DNA from: Peterkaempfera bronchialis
GTDB taxonomy: Bacteria > Actinomycetota > Actinomycetes > Streptomycetales > Streptomycetaceae
Assembly (NCBI RefSeq): GCF_003258605.2
Contig: NZ_CP031264.1
Location: 4,216,001 to 4,280,000, forward strand
Direction of reading: 5' to 3'
Length of the DNA stretch: 64,000 nucleotides
Each line of letters opens with the position of its first letter. Within the stretch, counting starts at the first letter, position 1. The position numbers were made by a program, and so were the translations under genes. Shown one piece after another: positions 1 to 8,908 of the stretch. The notes beneath the pieces are model-generated. The model was given only the letters and a program-made list of their open reading frames with translations. It was not told where the DNA came from and ran no database searches.

Positions 1-539
1 TCGACGGCGTCCCCGGGCACAAGCACGGCGACCTGCCCGAGGGCCCGGACCACGCGGTCATCAAGGAGCTGCTGATCACCTCCTGGAACGGCGGCACCCG
101 GGACTGCACGGACAACGCGTCCCCGACCCCGAGCGAGTCCGCCCCGGAGACCGAGACCCCGACGCCGTCGGAGAGCGCGCCGGAGTCGGAGTCCCCGACC
201 CCGAGCGAGTCCGCTCCGGAGAGCGAGACCCCGACGCCGTCGGAGAGCGCGCCGGAGTCGGAGTCCCCGGCTCCGAGCGAGTCCGTGTCGCCCACCGACT
301 CCGTCTCCCCGACCGACTCCGGGGCGCCCGGCGAGTCCGCCTCGCCCAGTGAGTCCTCCTCGGAGGTCGCCCCGGTGGCGTCCGACTCCACCGCGCCCGT
401 GAGCGTCGCGCCCGGCACCTCGCTGGCGAACACCGGCAGCAGCGGCACCGGCATGCTGGCCGGGATCGCCGGAGCGCTGGCGGTGGCCGGCGGCGCGGCG
501 CTGTTCTTCGTCCGCCGCAGCCGTACGGCCCGCCACTGA
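1..539 (+). CDS. Sortase-anchored surface protein, C-terminal part (5' end outside window)
   Basis: The frame is open from the first bases and ends in TGA at 537-539. The visible C-terminus has a short globular stretch with one Cys, then a Ser/Pro/Glu/Thr-rich linker built from repeats of the type TPSESAPESE (about residues 40-125). It finishes with an LANTG sortase motif, a hydrophobic segment (GMLAGIAGALAVAGGAALFFV) and a basic tail RRSRTARH. LAxTG is the form recognised by class E sortases of high-GC actinobacteria, so the protein is probably covalently attached to peptidoglycan with the linker spanning the wall. The function of the exposed N-terminal domain cannot be told from this fragment. 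The linker repeats are nearly identical at DNA level, suggesting recent expansion. Confidence 0.85.
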   Translation, partial: DGVPGHKHGDLPEGPDHAVIKELLITSWNGGTRDCTDNASPTPSESAPETETPTPSESAPESESPTPSESAPESETPTPSESAPESESPAPSESVSPTDSVSPTDSGAPGESASPSESSSEVAPVASDSTAPVSVAPGTSLANTGSSGTGMLAGIAGALAVAGGAALFFVRRSRTARH

Positions 540-559
540 GGCGGCTGAGGCAGTCAGCC

Positions 560-604
560 GGAAGGCCCGCCCGCATCGCGTGAAGCGATGCGGGCGGGCC
601 TTCC
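560..604. terminator. Bidirectional terminator between wall protein and ppc
   Basis: A perfect 20-bp inverted repeat (arms 560-579 and 585-604, loop GTGAA) sits between two convergent genes. It ends 54 bases from the ppc stop. There is no U-tract, as is usual for Streptomyces terminators. Confidence 0.85.
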
Positions 605-657
605 GCCGTTCCGGGGCCGGGGCCAGGGTTAGGGCCAGGGTCCCGGCCGGGTGCGGG

Positions 658-3480
658 TCAGCCGGTGTTGCGCAGCCCCGCCGCGATGCCGTTGACGGTC
701 AGCAGCAGGGCGCGGGAGACCAGCGGGTCCTCCTCGGCGCCGCGTGCCGCGTCCTCGCGCTGCCGGCGCAGCAGCGCCACCTGGAGGTAGGAGATCGGGT
801 CCAGGTAGGCGTCGCGGACGGTGAAGGTCTGCTTGAGCACCGGGTTGTGCTCCAGCAGCTCGTTCTCGCCGGTGAGCCGCAGCACCTCCTTGAGGGTCAG
901 ATGGTGCTCGGCCTCGATCGCGGTGAAGACATGCCGCAGCTCCGCCGGGACCAGCTGCTCGACATAGTGGCGGGCGATCCGCAGGTCGGTCTTGGCCAGC
1001 GTCATCGCGACATTGGACAGGAAGTTGCGGAAGAAGTGCCAGGAGCCGTGCATCTCGTCCAGCACATCGCCCAGGCCCGCGTCGCGGGCTGCGGCCAGGC
1101 CGGAGCCGACCCCGTACCAGCCGGGGACGATCTGCCGGGACTGGGTCCAGCCGAAGACCCAGGGGATGGCCCGCAGGCCGTCCAGCCCCGCCCCGGAGTC
1201 CGGGCGGCGCGAGGGCCGGGAGCCCAGGTGCAGCGAGGCCAGCTGGTCGACCGGAGTGGCGGCGAAGAAGTACTTCGGCAGGTCCGGGTCCTCCACCAGA
1301 CGGCGGTAGGCGGTGTGGGACGCCTCGGAGACGGTGTCCATGCAGGCGTCCCAGCGGGCCAGCGCCTCGGCGGACTGCCGGGGCGCGGTGTGCAGCGCGG
1401 ACGCCTGGAGCGTGGCGGAGACGGTGAGCTCCAGGTTCTCCCGGGCCAGCGAGGGGATCAGGTACTTGTCGGAGATCACCTCGCCCTGCTCGGTGACCTT
1501 GATCTCGCCGTCCAGGGTGCCCCACGGCTGGGCCAGGATCGCCTCGTGCGAGGGGCCGCCGCCACGGCCGACGGTGCCGCCGCGGCCGTGGAAGAGGCGC
1601 AGCCGGATGCCGTACCGCTTGGCGACGTCGCGCAGCCTGCGCTGGGCGCGGTGGATCTCCCACTGGGAGGTGGTGATGCCGCCGAACTTGGAGGAGTCGG
1701 AGTAGCCGAGCATGACCTCCTGGACGTCGCCGCGCAGCGACACCAGCAGCCGGTAGGAGGGGTCGGCCAGCATCTCGTCGAGGATCCGGTCGGCCTGCTG
1801 GAGTTCGTCGGTGGTCTCCAGCAGCGGCACGATGCCGATCCTGGCGACGCCCGCGTGCAGGTCGATCAGCCCGGCCTCGCGGGCCAGCACGGCGGCGGCG
1901 AAGACGTCGTCGGCGCCCTGGCACATGGAGATGATGTAGCTCTCCACGATCTCGTCGCCGAACCGCTCGAAGCCCTCGCGTACGGTCTGGAAGACCCCGA
2001 GGGTCTTCTGCCCGGCCGCGTCGATCGGCGCCGGGGAGGGGGCCAGCGGGCGGCGTGACTTCAGCTCCCGGGCGAGCAGCCGCTGCCGGTAGTCGCGCGG
2101 CATGTCCTCGTACCGCCAGGCTTCCTCGCCGAGCCGGTCGAAGAGCTGGCCCAGGGCGTGGTGGTGGGCGTCGGCGTGCTCGCGGACGTCCATGGTGGCC
2201 AGCTGGAGGCCGAACGCCTCCACGGTGCGGATGGCGCGGGCCAGCCGGCCGTCGGCGATCAGGCCGCCCCGGTGGGCGCGCAGCGACTCCTGGATCAGCT
2301 TGAGGTCGGCCAGCAGCTCGCGGGTGCCCAGGTAGTCGCGGCCGGGCTGGTGCACGGTGCCGGCGGCGAGCCGCTTGCGGGTGTTGACCAGCTTCTCCCG
2401 GACGCAGGTGGCCTTGAGCCGGTAGGGCTCCTCCGCGTTCATCCGCTTGTAGCGGGGGGAGAGCTCGGGCAGCGCCTCCAGGTCGGCGGCGAGCGAGTCC
2501 AGCAGCTCCTGGGAGGCGCCGGCCAGCCGGACCGAGGTGGAGAGGGTGGCCCGCAGGTCGTCCACGGTCTCCAGGGCGTCCTTGATGCCGTACTCGTGCT
2601 GGAGGATCAGCACATCGCGAGTGACCGCCGGGGTGACATTGGGGTTGCCGTCCCGGTCGCCGCCGATCCAGGTGCCGAAGGTGAGCGGCCGTACGCCCTC
2701 CGGGATCGCCACGCCGATCCGGGCCAGCTCCTCGTGCAGCTCCTCCAGGACCTCCGGCACGGCCTCCCGGTACAGCTCGTCCAGGTAGTAGACGGCGTTG
2801 CGGGCCTCGTCGGCGGGCTCGGGGCGGGCGATCCGCAGTTCGTCGGTCTGCCAGAGCAGGTCGATGACCTCGGCCAGCCGCCGGTCGGCCTGGCGGCGGG
2901 CGGAGCCGTGCCGGGCCGGATCGGCCTCGGCGAGGCCGGAGACGGTCTGCTCGCGGTGGATCTTGTCCAGCAGCTCCGCGATGCGGCGCAGCTTGTTGAG
3001 GACGCTGCGGCGGGCGGCCTCGGTCGGGTGCGCGGTGAAGACCGGCCGTACGGAGAGATGGGCCAGGGTGTCCGCGAGGTGCTGCGGGTCGGCGTCGGCG
3101 AGCTGGTCGGCGGTCCGGGCGATCGTGGACCCCTCGCGGGTGCGCTGTACCGACAGCTCGTGGCCACGGTGCACCTGCTCGGTGACATTGGCGAGTTGGA
3201 AGTAGGTGGAGAAGGCGCGGACCAGCTTGGCCGCCGTCTCCAGTTCGGTCTGCTCCAGCAGGGCTGCGGCGGCCTTGCCGTCGCTGCGGGTGAGGCGGCG
3301 GACCTCCTCGACCAGGTCCAGCAGCTCCTGGCCCTCCTGGCGGACCAGGGTCTCGCCCAGCAGGTCGCCGAGGCGTCGGATGTCGGCGCGCAGCGCGGCA
3401 TTGGCGGCGAGTGCGGTCGGGTCGGCGGTGTCGTGCTCTGCCGCGGGGCGGTCGGCCGGGGTGGGGACCGGTGCGGTCAC
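658..3480 (-). CDS. ppc: Phosphoenolpyruvate carboxylase
   Basis: The enzyme carboxylates phosphoenolpyruvate to oxaloacetate, the main anaplerotic reaction replenishing the TCA cycle; it is cytosolic and tetrameric in this family. The product is 940 residues, the usual bacterial length. VFTAHPTE carries the catalytic His (H151). Further signatures are the substrate-binding stretch [17 protein letters not shown], the glycine-rich loop [13 protein letters not shown], and the invariant C-terminal NTG. The GTG start at 3480 is chosen because the family N-terminus begins there and AAGGGAG lies 6-12 bases upstream. The frame stays open far beyond this start, but that extension is antisense to the histidine kinase gene and has no homology. 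The gene is monocistronic, with a terminator on its 3' side. Confidence 0.97.
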   Translation of the reverse strand: MTAPVPTPADRPAAEHDTADPTALAANAALRADIRRLGDLLGETLVRQEGQELLDLVEEVRRLTRSDGKAAAALLEQTELETAAKLVRAFSTYFQLANVTEQVHRGHELSVQRTREGSTIARTADQLADADPQHLADTLAHLSVRPVFTAHPTEAARRSVLNKLRRIAELLDKIHREQTVSGLAEADPARHGSARRQADRRLAEVIDLLWQTDELRIARPEPADEARNAVYYLDELYREAVPEVLEELHEELARIGVAIPEGVRPLTFGTWIGGDRDGNPNVTPAVTRDVLILQHEYGIKDALETVDDLRATLSTSVRLAGASQELLDSLAADLEALPELSPRYKRMNAEEPYRLKATCVREKLVNTRKRLAAGTVHQPGRDYLGTRELLADLKLIQESLRAHRGGLIADGRLARAIRTVEAFGLQLATMDVREHADAHHHALGQLFDRLGEEAWRYEDMPRDYRQRLLARELKSRRPLAPSPAPIDAAGQKTLGVFQTVREGFERFGDEIVESYIISMCQGADDVFAAAVLAREAGLIDLHAGVARIGIVPLLETTDELQQADRILDEMLADPSYRLLVSLRGDVQEVMLGYSDSSKFGGITTSQWEIHRAQRRLRDVAKRYGIRLRLFHGRGGTVGRGGGPSHEAILAQPWGTLDGEIKVTEQGEVISDKYLIPSLARENLELTVSATLQASALHTAPRQSAEALARWDACMDTVSEASHTAYRRLVEDPDLPKYFFAATPVDQLASLHLGSRPSRRPDSGAGLDGLRAIPWVFGWTQSRQIVPGWYGVGSGLAAARDAGLGDVLDEMHGSWHFFRNFLSNVAMTLAKTDLRIARHYVEQLVPAELRHVFTAIEAEHHLTLKEVLRLTGENELLEHNPVLKQTFTVRDAYLDPISYLQVALLRRQREDAARGAEEDPLVSRALLLTVNGIAAGLRNTG

Positions 3481-3810
3481 GGCTGGCTCCCTTTGCTCAC
3501 GGTTACGGCTACGGGACGGTGCTTGGCACGGCCATGGCTCCGCGCGGAGGGCGGCAGACGCCGACCCGGAAGGGCGGCGCCCGCCCGGCGCGGGTCCTCG
3601 GCAGAGCCCGGTGGTGCGGGCCGGGGCGGTGAGTTCCGCCACAGCCGGTGCGGACCGCGCTGTCCGACGCGACCAGCATAGGTCGCCGGGTCCGTCCGCA
3701 GCCCCTGGCGGTCGTATGGCGGACAGGCCGTGCCCGGGTGTGCGCCGCGCGGGACGGGTAGCCGTCATGGGGGGGAGAGCCCGAGGCGGGTGGCGCCTAC
3801 GCTGGTGCCC
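3481..3810. promoter_or_regulatory. Divergent intergenic region ppc / histidine kinase, with leaderless promoter element
   Basis: This 330-bp stretch separates ppc (minus) from the kinase gene (plus). TACGCT at 3798-3803 lies 7 bases before the kinase ATG, the spacing of a -10 element for a leaderless transcript. No conserved small ORF is visible. A ppc promoter must lie here, but I cannot pick its elements with confidence. Confidence 0.5.
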
Positions 3811-5343
3811 ATGAGCATGTCGGCGGGGGAGAGCACGTCCCGGAGCGGGGTGTCGGGACCGGTGGCGGTGGCGGTGTCGGTACCACGGGCACCGGGCGCG
3901 GCGCGGGCGGAGGGCGGCCGGGGGAGGAGCGGCCCGCTCTGGTGGGCGCGGCGGCGCAGCATGGCACTGGATGTGCTGCTGGCCGCGGCGGCGGCGCTGG
4001 AGTGCGGGGCGGGCGCGGCCGGGTTCGCCTCCGGGTCGCTGCACTGGCATGGCGTGGTACCGGTCATCGCCTTTGTCCTGGGCTCGCTGGCCGGGGCCTC
4101 CCTGGTGGTGCGGCGGCGCTGGCCGGCGCTGCCGGTGGTGGCGGCGCTGGTCTTCGTGCCCGGCATGGTCGGCGTGGTGCTGCTGGTCGTCTCCCTCTAC
4201 ACGCTCGCCGCCTGCCGGGACTGGCGGGCCCGGCGCTCCACGGTGACCACGCTCTCCGCGCTGGTCTTCGTGGAGACGCTGGGCATGGTGCTGATCACCT
4301 TCTTCGGCGACCCGGAGTCCGGCGGCAGCGACTCGCCGCGCCTGCTGCTGGTCGTGCTGGCCGTCCTGGTCGCGGTCGGGCTGACGGTGCCGCCGGTCGT
4401 GGTCGGCCTGTACGTGGGGGCCCGGCGCCGACTGGTGGAGTCGCTGCGGGACCGCGCCGAGGGCCTGGAGACCGAGCTGGCCCTGCTGGCCGAGCAGGCC
4501 CATGAGCGGGCCCGGCGGGCCCGGATGGAGGAGCGCACCCGGATCGCCCGGGAGATGCACGATGTGGTGGCGCACCGGGTGAGCCTGATGGTGGTGCACG
4601 CCGGGGCGATGGAGCGGATCGTCGCCAAGGACCCGGACCGGGCGGCGGAGAGCGCCCGGCTGATGGGCGAGGTGGGCCGGCAGGCGCTGGACGAGTTGCG
4701 GCAGATCCTGGGCGTGCTGCGGATGTCCGAGGGGGAGACCGGTACCGCCGCGGCCCGGGCCGGTGCGGCTCCGTCCCCGGCGCGGAAGGCCGAGGACGGG
4801 GCGCCGGACGGCGGCGCGTTCGGCGGTGGCCGGGGCGGTGGCGGCCGGGCCGACGGGGGCGCGGGCGACGACGGTACGGCGGCCGGAGCGGACGGCGGCC
4901 CTGGGCTGGGCGATCTGGTGCGGCTGGTGGAGCAGTCCCGGTCGGCCGGGCTGCCGGTGCGGCTCGCGGTCAGCGGGGCCCGGCGGGCGTTCACCGCCCA
5001 GGCCGAGCACACCGCGTACCGGGTGGTGCAGGAGGCGCTGACCAATGCGTACAAGCATGCGCGGGGCGCGGACACGCTGGTGACCGTGGCCTATGTACCC
5101 AACGGGGTGCGGATCACGGTGGTCAACACCTGCCCCGCCGAGCGGCCGCAGCCTGGCGCCGACCGGCCGCTGCCGAGCGGCGGCAACGGGCTGGTGGGGA
5201 TGCGCGAGCGGGTCGCGGCGCTGGGCGGGACCTTCGCCGCCGGAGCGGCCGACGACGGCGGCTTCCAGGTGGAGGCGGTACTGCCGTCGCGGCTGGCGGT
5301 GAACGCGGTGCCGCTGCGGCGGGAGCCGGTCGAGCCCGCGTAG
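3811..5343 (+). CDS. Orphan NarL/DesK-type sensor histidine kinase
   Basis: This is a membrane sensor kinase of 510 residues. About 45 N-terminal residues are followed by four to five hydrophobic segments (about residues 50-205) and a coiled coil. A HisKA_3 dimerisation domain carries the phospho-acceptor His in [12 protein letters not shown] (H250). A Gly/Ala-rich linker of about 60 residues comes next, then an HATPase_c domain with N-box [10 protein letters not shown] and G-box [11 protein letters not shown]. The start at 3811 is supported by TACGCT seven bases upstream; 27 upstream codons are open but lack family features. Such kinases normally pair with an adjacent NarL-type response regulator. 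None lies next to it (ppc is divergent, the next gene is convergent), so its partner is elsewhere and the signal is unknown. The Gly-rich insertion between DHp and catalytic domains is unusually long. Confidence 0.9.
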   Translation: MSMSAGESTSRSGVSGPVAVAVSVPRAPGAARAEGGRGRSGPLWWARRRSMALDVLLAAAAALECGAGAAGFASGSLHWHGVVPVIAFVLGSLAGASLVVRRRWPALPVVAALVFVPGMVGVVLLVVSLYTLAACRDWRARRSTVTTLSALVFVETLGMVLITFFGDPESGGSDSPRLLLVVLAVLVAVGLTVPPVVVGLYVGARRRLVESLRDRAEGLETELALLAEQAHERARRARMEERTRIAREMHDVVAHRVSLMVVHAGAMERIVAKDPDRAAESARLMGEVGRQALDELRQILGVLRMSEGETGTAAARAGAAPSPARKAEDGAPDGGAFGGGRGGGGRADGGAGDDGTAAGADGGPGLGDLVRLVEQSRSAGLPVRLAVSGARRAFTAQAEHTAYRVVQEALTNAYKHARGADTLVTVAYVPNGVRITVVNTCPAERPQPGADRPLPSGGNGLVGMRERVAALGGTFAAGAADDGGFQVEAVLPSRLAVNAVPLRREPVEPA

Positions 5344-5370
5344 GCGGTGCCGCTCGGGCGGGTCGGCGGT

Positions 5371-5410
5371 CAGACGGTCAGGCGGTCAGGCGGTCAGGCG
5401 GTCAGGCGCT
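5371..5410. repeat. 8-bp tandem repeat over the 3' end of the lipoprotein gene
   Basis: Five tandem copies of CAGGCGGT-like units (first copy CAGACGGT, last CAGGCGCT) run through the convergent intergenic gap. They overlap the final codons and TGA of the lipoprotein gene on the minus strand. Confidence 0.8.
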
Positions 5411-5977
5411 GGAGATGGTGCCGCCGACGCTCTGCTGGAGGGACCGCAGGGTGGCGCTGTCCGCGCCCACCGCCCAGCGGTCGCCCACCAGGAAGCTGCC
5501 GCCGCCGAGGGTGGCCTGGAGCCACTGCTGCTGGTCGGCCTGGCTGGTGAAGGTGGTGACCGCGAAGCGCGTCCCCTGCCGGTCGGTGCAGGTGGTCTGC
5601 TTCAGCTGCTGGCCCGCGTCGGGCGCGGCGGCAGTGCAGCCGGTGGCGGCGGCGAAGCCGCTGAGCGCCACCGGCGGCCTGCCCTGGTCCCCGGCGCCGG
5701 GCTGCTGCGCTCCCGGTGCCCCCTGCATGGTCTGCATCCCGGCCGGGAACTGCGGGCTGTCCGCGCCCGAAACCGCCCCCGGGTTGGCCTGGCTGGCGCT
5801 GCCCACATGGTTGCTGGCGGTACAGCCGACCACGGACATCAGCAGGGCGGCGACGGCGACGGCTCCGCCGACCGCAGCCTGCGGACGGACGGCGGGCGTG
5901 CGGCGCGGTGCGGTTGGATCGGTCGCGGTCGCGGTCGCGTCGGTCGCGGTCGGATCGGTCGCGGTCGCATCGGTCAT
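5402..5977 (-). CDS. Putative secreted lipoprotein, unknown function
   Basis: The 191-residue product opens with a low-complexity Thr/Ala/Asp stretch (TDATATDPTA repeats, about residues 2-24). A hydrophobic segment ends in the lipobox-like VVGC, followed by a Gln/Pro/Gly-rich linker and a small folded C-terminal domain with two further cysteines (about residues 117 and 134) that could form a disulfide. GGGAGG precedes the ATG by six bases. The N-terminal extension before the hydrophobic core is long for a lipoprotein signal, so anchoring as an N-in membrane protein is an alternative. I do not recognise the C-terminal domain family. The gene is convergent with the histidine kinase; nothing nearby reveals its role. 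Confidence 0.7.
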   Translation of the reverse strand: MTDATATDPTATDATATATDPTAPRRTPAVRPQAAVGGAVAVAALLMSVVGCTASNHVGSASQANPGAVSGADSPQFPAGMQTMQGAPGAQQPGAGDQGRPPVALSGFAAATGCTAAAPDAGQQLKQTTCTDRQGTRFAVTTFTSQADQQQWLQATLGGGSFLVGDRWAVGADSATLRSLQQSVGGTISSA

Positions 5978-6101
5978 GGGGGGTGCCTCCCGGGCGGGTG
6001 TGCTGCGGGCCGGTGGTGTCCGCAGACGGGTACGCGGGGAGGCGGTGGACGGTTCACCCGGAGGCGTGTGGCGGCGCGCGGGACGGTCGGAGCAGCCCGG
6101 G

Positions 6102-6593
6102 TCAGAGCAGCCCGGCGACGGTCCGCAGCCGCTCCGGGGCGGCGCCCGTGACCAGGGTCGTCACCGCCTGGTCGACGCTCGGGCCGAGGTACCACTCGCC
6201 GCTGTGGTCCAGGCTGTAGACCCGGCCCTGTGCGTCGATCGCCAGCAGGCCGAGCCCGCCGTTCTCCTCGCCGAGCGGGGCGACCGGGCTGTCCAGCGCC
6301 CGGCTGAGGTCGGCGAGGGTACGCGGCTGGTGCAGGCCGCGCATCGGGTCGATCAGGAAGGGGGTGCGGGCCAGCTGCTCGCCCGCCCCGGCCAGGTCGA
6401 CGCCGATGCCGCCGAACTCCGCCCAGGCGTCGACGGCGGCGGGGAAGACGCTGTGGCGGTGGCCGTCGGGGGAGTCGTGCGCGGCGAGGGCGTCCGCCCA
6501 CGCCTCGGCCTGGCGGATCTGCCAGCGGCCGGGATGCCAGCCGGCGTGCTTGAGCGCGGACGAGACCTCGGCGGGGAAGCGGGCGTTCAGCAG
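6102..6593 (-). CDS. SUKH-3 family immunity protein (probable CTG start)
   Basis: The 163-residue product has the SUKH-3 pattern: HAGWHPGRW near the N-terminus, an Ala-rich helix, then AEFGGIGVDLAG and a C-terminal YSLDHSGEWYLG strand region. SUKH proteins are immunity proteins that bind and neutralise nuclease or deaminase toxins. The only in-frame ATG is at 6344, inside the domain, and would remove the hallmark N-terminal half. Upstream there is no ATG, GTG or TTG; two consecutive CTG codons at 6593 and 6590 follow GAGGAG at good spacing, so a CTG start is the best reading. A sequencing indel is the alternative. It lies 58 bp downstream of the deaminase gene, the usual order for a toxin/immunity pair. 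Confidence 0.72.
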   Translation of the reverse strand: MLNARFPAEVSSALKHAGWHPGRWQIRQAEAWADALAAHDSPDGHRHSVFPAAVDAWAEFGGIGVDLAGAGEQLARTPFLIDPMRGLHQPRTLADLSRALDSPVAPLGEENGGLGLLAIDAQGRVYSLDHSGEWYLGPSVDQAVTTLVTGAAPERLRTVAGLL

Positions 6594-6651
6594 GGGGCTC
6601 CTCGGTTCGGGGACGGGGCCGTGGTGCGGTGCGGCGCGGGTGCGCGGCGGC

Positions 6652-7197
6652 TCAGCCGGCGTCGGCCGGCGGCGCCACCGCGACGCTGCGCACGCCGAAG
6701 TGGTCCAGCATCGGTTCGCAGGAGCGGCAGGGCGGCTGGTGGGTACCGTGCGCCGGGTCGCCCTCCTCGCGAATCCGCACCGTCGTCAACTTGGCGCCCT
6801 TGAGCGCCTTGCGGGCCTCGGAGAGCCCGAGTGGCTTACGCGAGGCACGCCGTGACCGGTTCGCCTCCGCGACGGTGAGGTACTGCGACAGCAGCACCGC
6901 CTCGGGGCAGCGCCCGGTGAACCGCTCCCGGCTCTCCAACGGCAGCCCGTCCAGGAAGGCGGCGACCAGTGGATGCAGCGCGGGCAGCGGGTCGTCCTTG
7001 TACCCGGGGTGGGTGTGGGTGGCACCCCGGACCGACAGGGCGGCGGCCACGGCGGGCAGCAGGCTGTCACGGTGGTGGCGGAGCAGCGGGGTGGCGGCCG
7101 GTGGGCGGGGGCCCGCCGGGTCGGGGTCGTCCGGCCGGGCGGAGGAGGTGGCGAGCGGCGGTCCGGCAGCGGCCGGCGTCCGTTCTCCGATGGTCAA
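6652..7197 (-). CDS. YwqJ-type deaminase-fold toxin
   Basis: This is a 181-residue protein of the YwqJ-related putative deaminase family, members of the cytidine-deaminase fold that serve as nucleic-acid-modifying toxin tips in polymorphic toxin systems. Zinc-site signatures are visible: C97-P-E99 in GRCPEAVLLSQYL, and P156-C157-x-x-C160 in PPCRSCEPML. The first 60 residues are Pro/Ala-rich and low in complexity. The TTG start at 7197 is preceded by GGAGGAGAG, a strong ribosome site. There is no signal peptide, no trafficking domain (WXG100, LXG, RHS, PT-HINT) and no secretion gene nearby, so this is a free-standing toxin domain acting on its own cytoplasm or exported by an unseen route. The downstream SUKH-3 gene is the presumed antidote. 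Confidence 0.78.
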   Translation of the reverse strand: MTIGERTPAAAGPPLATSSARPDDPDPAGPRPPAATPLLRHHRDSLLPAVAAALSVRGATHTHPGYKDDPLPALHPLVAAFLDGLPLESRERFTGRCPEAVLLSQYLTVAEANRSRRASRKPLGLSEARKALKGAKLTTVRIREEGDPAHGTHQPPCRSCEPMLDHFGVRSVAVAPPADAG

Positions 7198-7657
7198 GGT
7201 CTCTCCTCCCTCCCTCTGCGCCGGGCCGAGTGGTATCGGCGAAGTACAAGAGGTCAGACTGCCAAATCCTGGAGATGATCACGAATCCGGGGTGGGGGAC
7301 GCGGGATGGTTCACGGGGGACTGTCCTGTTTTATCGGCGGCGGGGGCATCGTCAGCAGCAGTGGAAATGACGTCAGTTGCCGACCGGCCGGGGGGCGTGG
7401 GCAAGTCGCAACTCCGCCGCCGTGGCCGATCCTCACAGCCCTTCCACAAGTCGTGGGCGGGGTTTCCGCATTCCGCCTCCCTGCGCCGGAGGGCGGCGGT
7501 AGCGTTCCAGCAGCGACACCGGAAGCGGTGCGCGCGGCACCGCCACCGCAGGGGAGAGCAGGCGGCTGCCGCGTCCCGTCCTCCGGTCGTCTCCGGCAGT
7601 GAGGGTGTCAGCCGCGCCGGTCGCAGCGCCGCGCGGCGAGCATGGGGGGTCGATGCC
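7198..7657. promoter_or_regulatory. Divergent 460-bp region, deaminase / sugar operon
   Basis: This noncoding gap is clearly richer in A/T around 7230-7380 than its surroundings and contains purine runs. Both the toxin/immunity pair and the sugar operon must be transcribed from it. I see no convincing ORF and no -10/-35 pair strong enough to name. The AT-rich patch would suit regulator binding. Confidence 0.4.
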
Positions 7658-8908
7658 ATGACGCATTCGCGGCGGAAGAGCGGCGAGAGCGGCCAGAGCG
7701 GTGGAAACGGCAGGAGCAGCGCAAGGGGCGTGACCGGGGCCGCCGAGGCCCATGAGGCGCCGGGTGAGCATGTGGAGACGCCGGGGCCGCCCACCGTACC
7801 GGCCGGCGGGCCGATCGGCCTGGCCGTCGTCGGCGCCGGGTACTGGGGGCCCAACCTGGTCCGCAACGCCCAGCAGACGCCCGCACTGCGGCTGCGCTGG
7901 CTCTGCGACCTGGACGAGTCCCGCTCCCGGCGGGTGCTCGGCGAGTACAGCACGGTGCGCGCCACCACCTCCTACGACGAGGTGCTGGCCGACGAGCGGG
8001 TGCAGGCCGTCGCCGTCGCCACCCCGGCCGCCAGCCACTACCGGCTGGTCCGGGCCGCCCTGGAGGCGGGCAAGCACGTCCTGGTGGAGAAGCCCATCAC
8101 CACCGACGCCGACGACGCCGCCGAGCTGGTCGCGGTCGCCGAGCGGCACGGCCGGGTGCTGATGTGCGACCACACCTTCTGCTACACCCCGGTGGTGCGC
8201 CGCATCCGCGAGCTGGTGCGCGGCGGCGACCTGGGCGAGGTGCAGTTCTTCGACTCGGTACGGATCAACCTCGGCCTGGTGCAGCCCGACGTCGACGTGC
8301 TGTGGGACCTCGCCCCGCATGACCTGTCCATCCTGGACTTCGTGCTGCCGCCGGGCGTGGAGCCGGTCGGGGTCTCCGCCCAGGGCGCCGACCCGATAGG
8401 CGCCGGCCGTGCCTGCGTCGCCTATCTGACCGTCCGGCTCAGCAGCGGCGCGCTCGCCCACTGCCACGTCAACTGGCTGTCGCCGACCAAGGTCCGCACC
8501 ACCATGATCGGCGGCTCGCGGCGCACCCTGGTCTGGGACGACCTCAATCCGCAGGCCCGGCTGGCCGTCTACGACCGTGGCGTGGACCTCACCCCGCCCG
8601 ACGAACTCACCGATGCCATCCGCCACCAGGCGCTGATCTCCTACCGGGTCGGCGAGATGGTCGCCCCCGCGCTGATGGAGCAGGAGGCGCTGCGCAATGT
8701 GATGGCCGAGTTCGCCGCCGCCATCGCCGAGGGGCGGGCGCCGCTCACCGACGGCCGGGCCGGCGTACGGGTGCTGCGGCTGCTGCACGCCGCCTCCCGC
8801 AGCCTGGAGCTCGGCGGCGCCACCGTACCGGTCGGCGCCGCCTCCGGCCCCGCCGCCGACCCCGACCTGATCACCGCCACCCTCCCGGAAAGGGCCGTCC
8901 CCCGATGA
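7658..8908 (+). CDS. Gfo/Idh/MocA-family nucleotide-sugar dehydrogenase
   Basis: This is an NAD(P)-dependent oxidoreductase of 416 residues that likely oxidises or reduces a ring hydroxyl of a nucleotide sugar. About 50 low-complexity residues precede the Rossmann fold (AVVGAGYWGPNLVRN, about residues 55-70). The family Lys is in EKPITTD, and LAPHD lies in the catalytic C-terminal domain. The ATG at 7658 is the last start before the fold; upstream frame is open but lacks family features. It is the first of four genes; its stop overlaps the next ATG (ATGA). With a DegT aminotransferase downstream it resembles WbpB/WbpE-type pairs that make 3-amino-3-deoxy sugars, or 3-ketoreductases of deoxysugar pathways. 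The substrate cannot be fixed. Confidence 0.85.
   Translation: MTHSRRKSGESGQSGGNGRSSARGVTGAAEAHEAPGEHVETPGPPTVPAGGPIGLAVVGAGYWGPNLVRNAQQTPALRLRWLCDLDESRSRRVLGEYSTVRATTSYDEVLADERVQAVAVATPAASHYRLVRAALEAGKHVLVEKPITTDADDAAELVAVAERHGRVLMCDHTFCYTPVVRRIRELVRGGDLGEVQFFDSVRINLGLVQPDVDVLWDLAPHDLSILDFVLPPGVEPVGVSAQGADPIGAGRACVAYLTVRLSSGALAHCHVNWLSPTKVRTTMIGGSRRTLVWDDLNPQARLAVYDRGVDLTPPDELTDAIRHQALISYRVGEMVAPALMEQEALRNVMAEFAAAIAEGRAPLTDGRAGVRVLRLLHAASRSLELGGATVPVGAASGPAADPDLITATLPERAVPR

Noticed and set aside
580-3681. Long open frames (up to about 500 codons) antisense to ppc
   Set aside because: High GC leaves antisense frames open. Their translations are low-complexity G/Q/V/A-rich and lack family motifs, while the ppc frame is intact.
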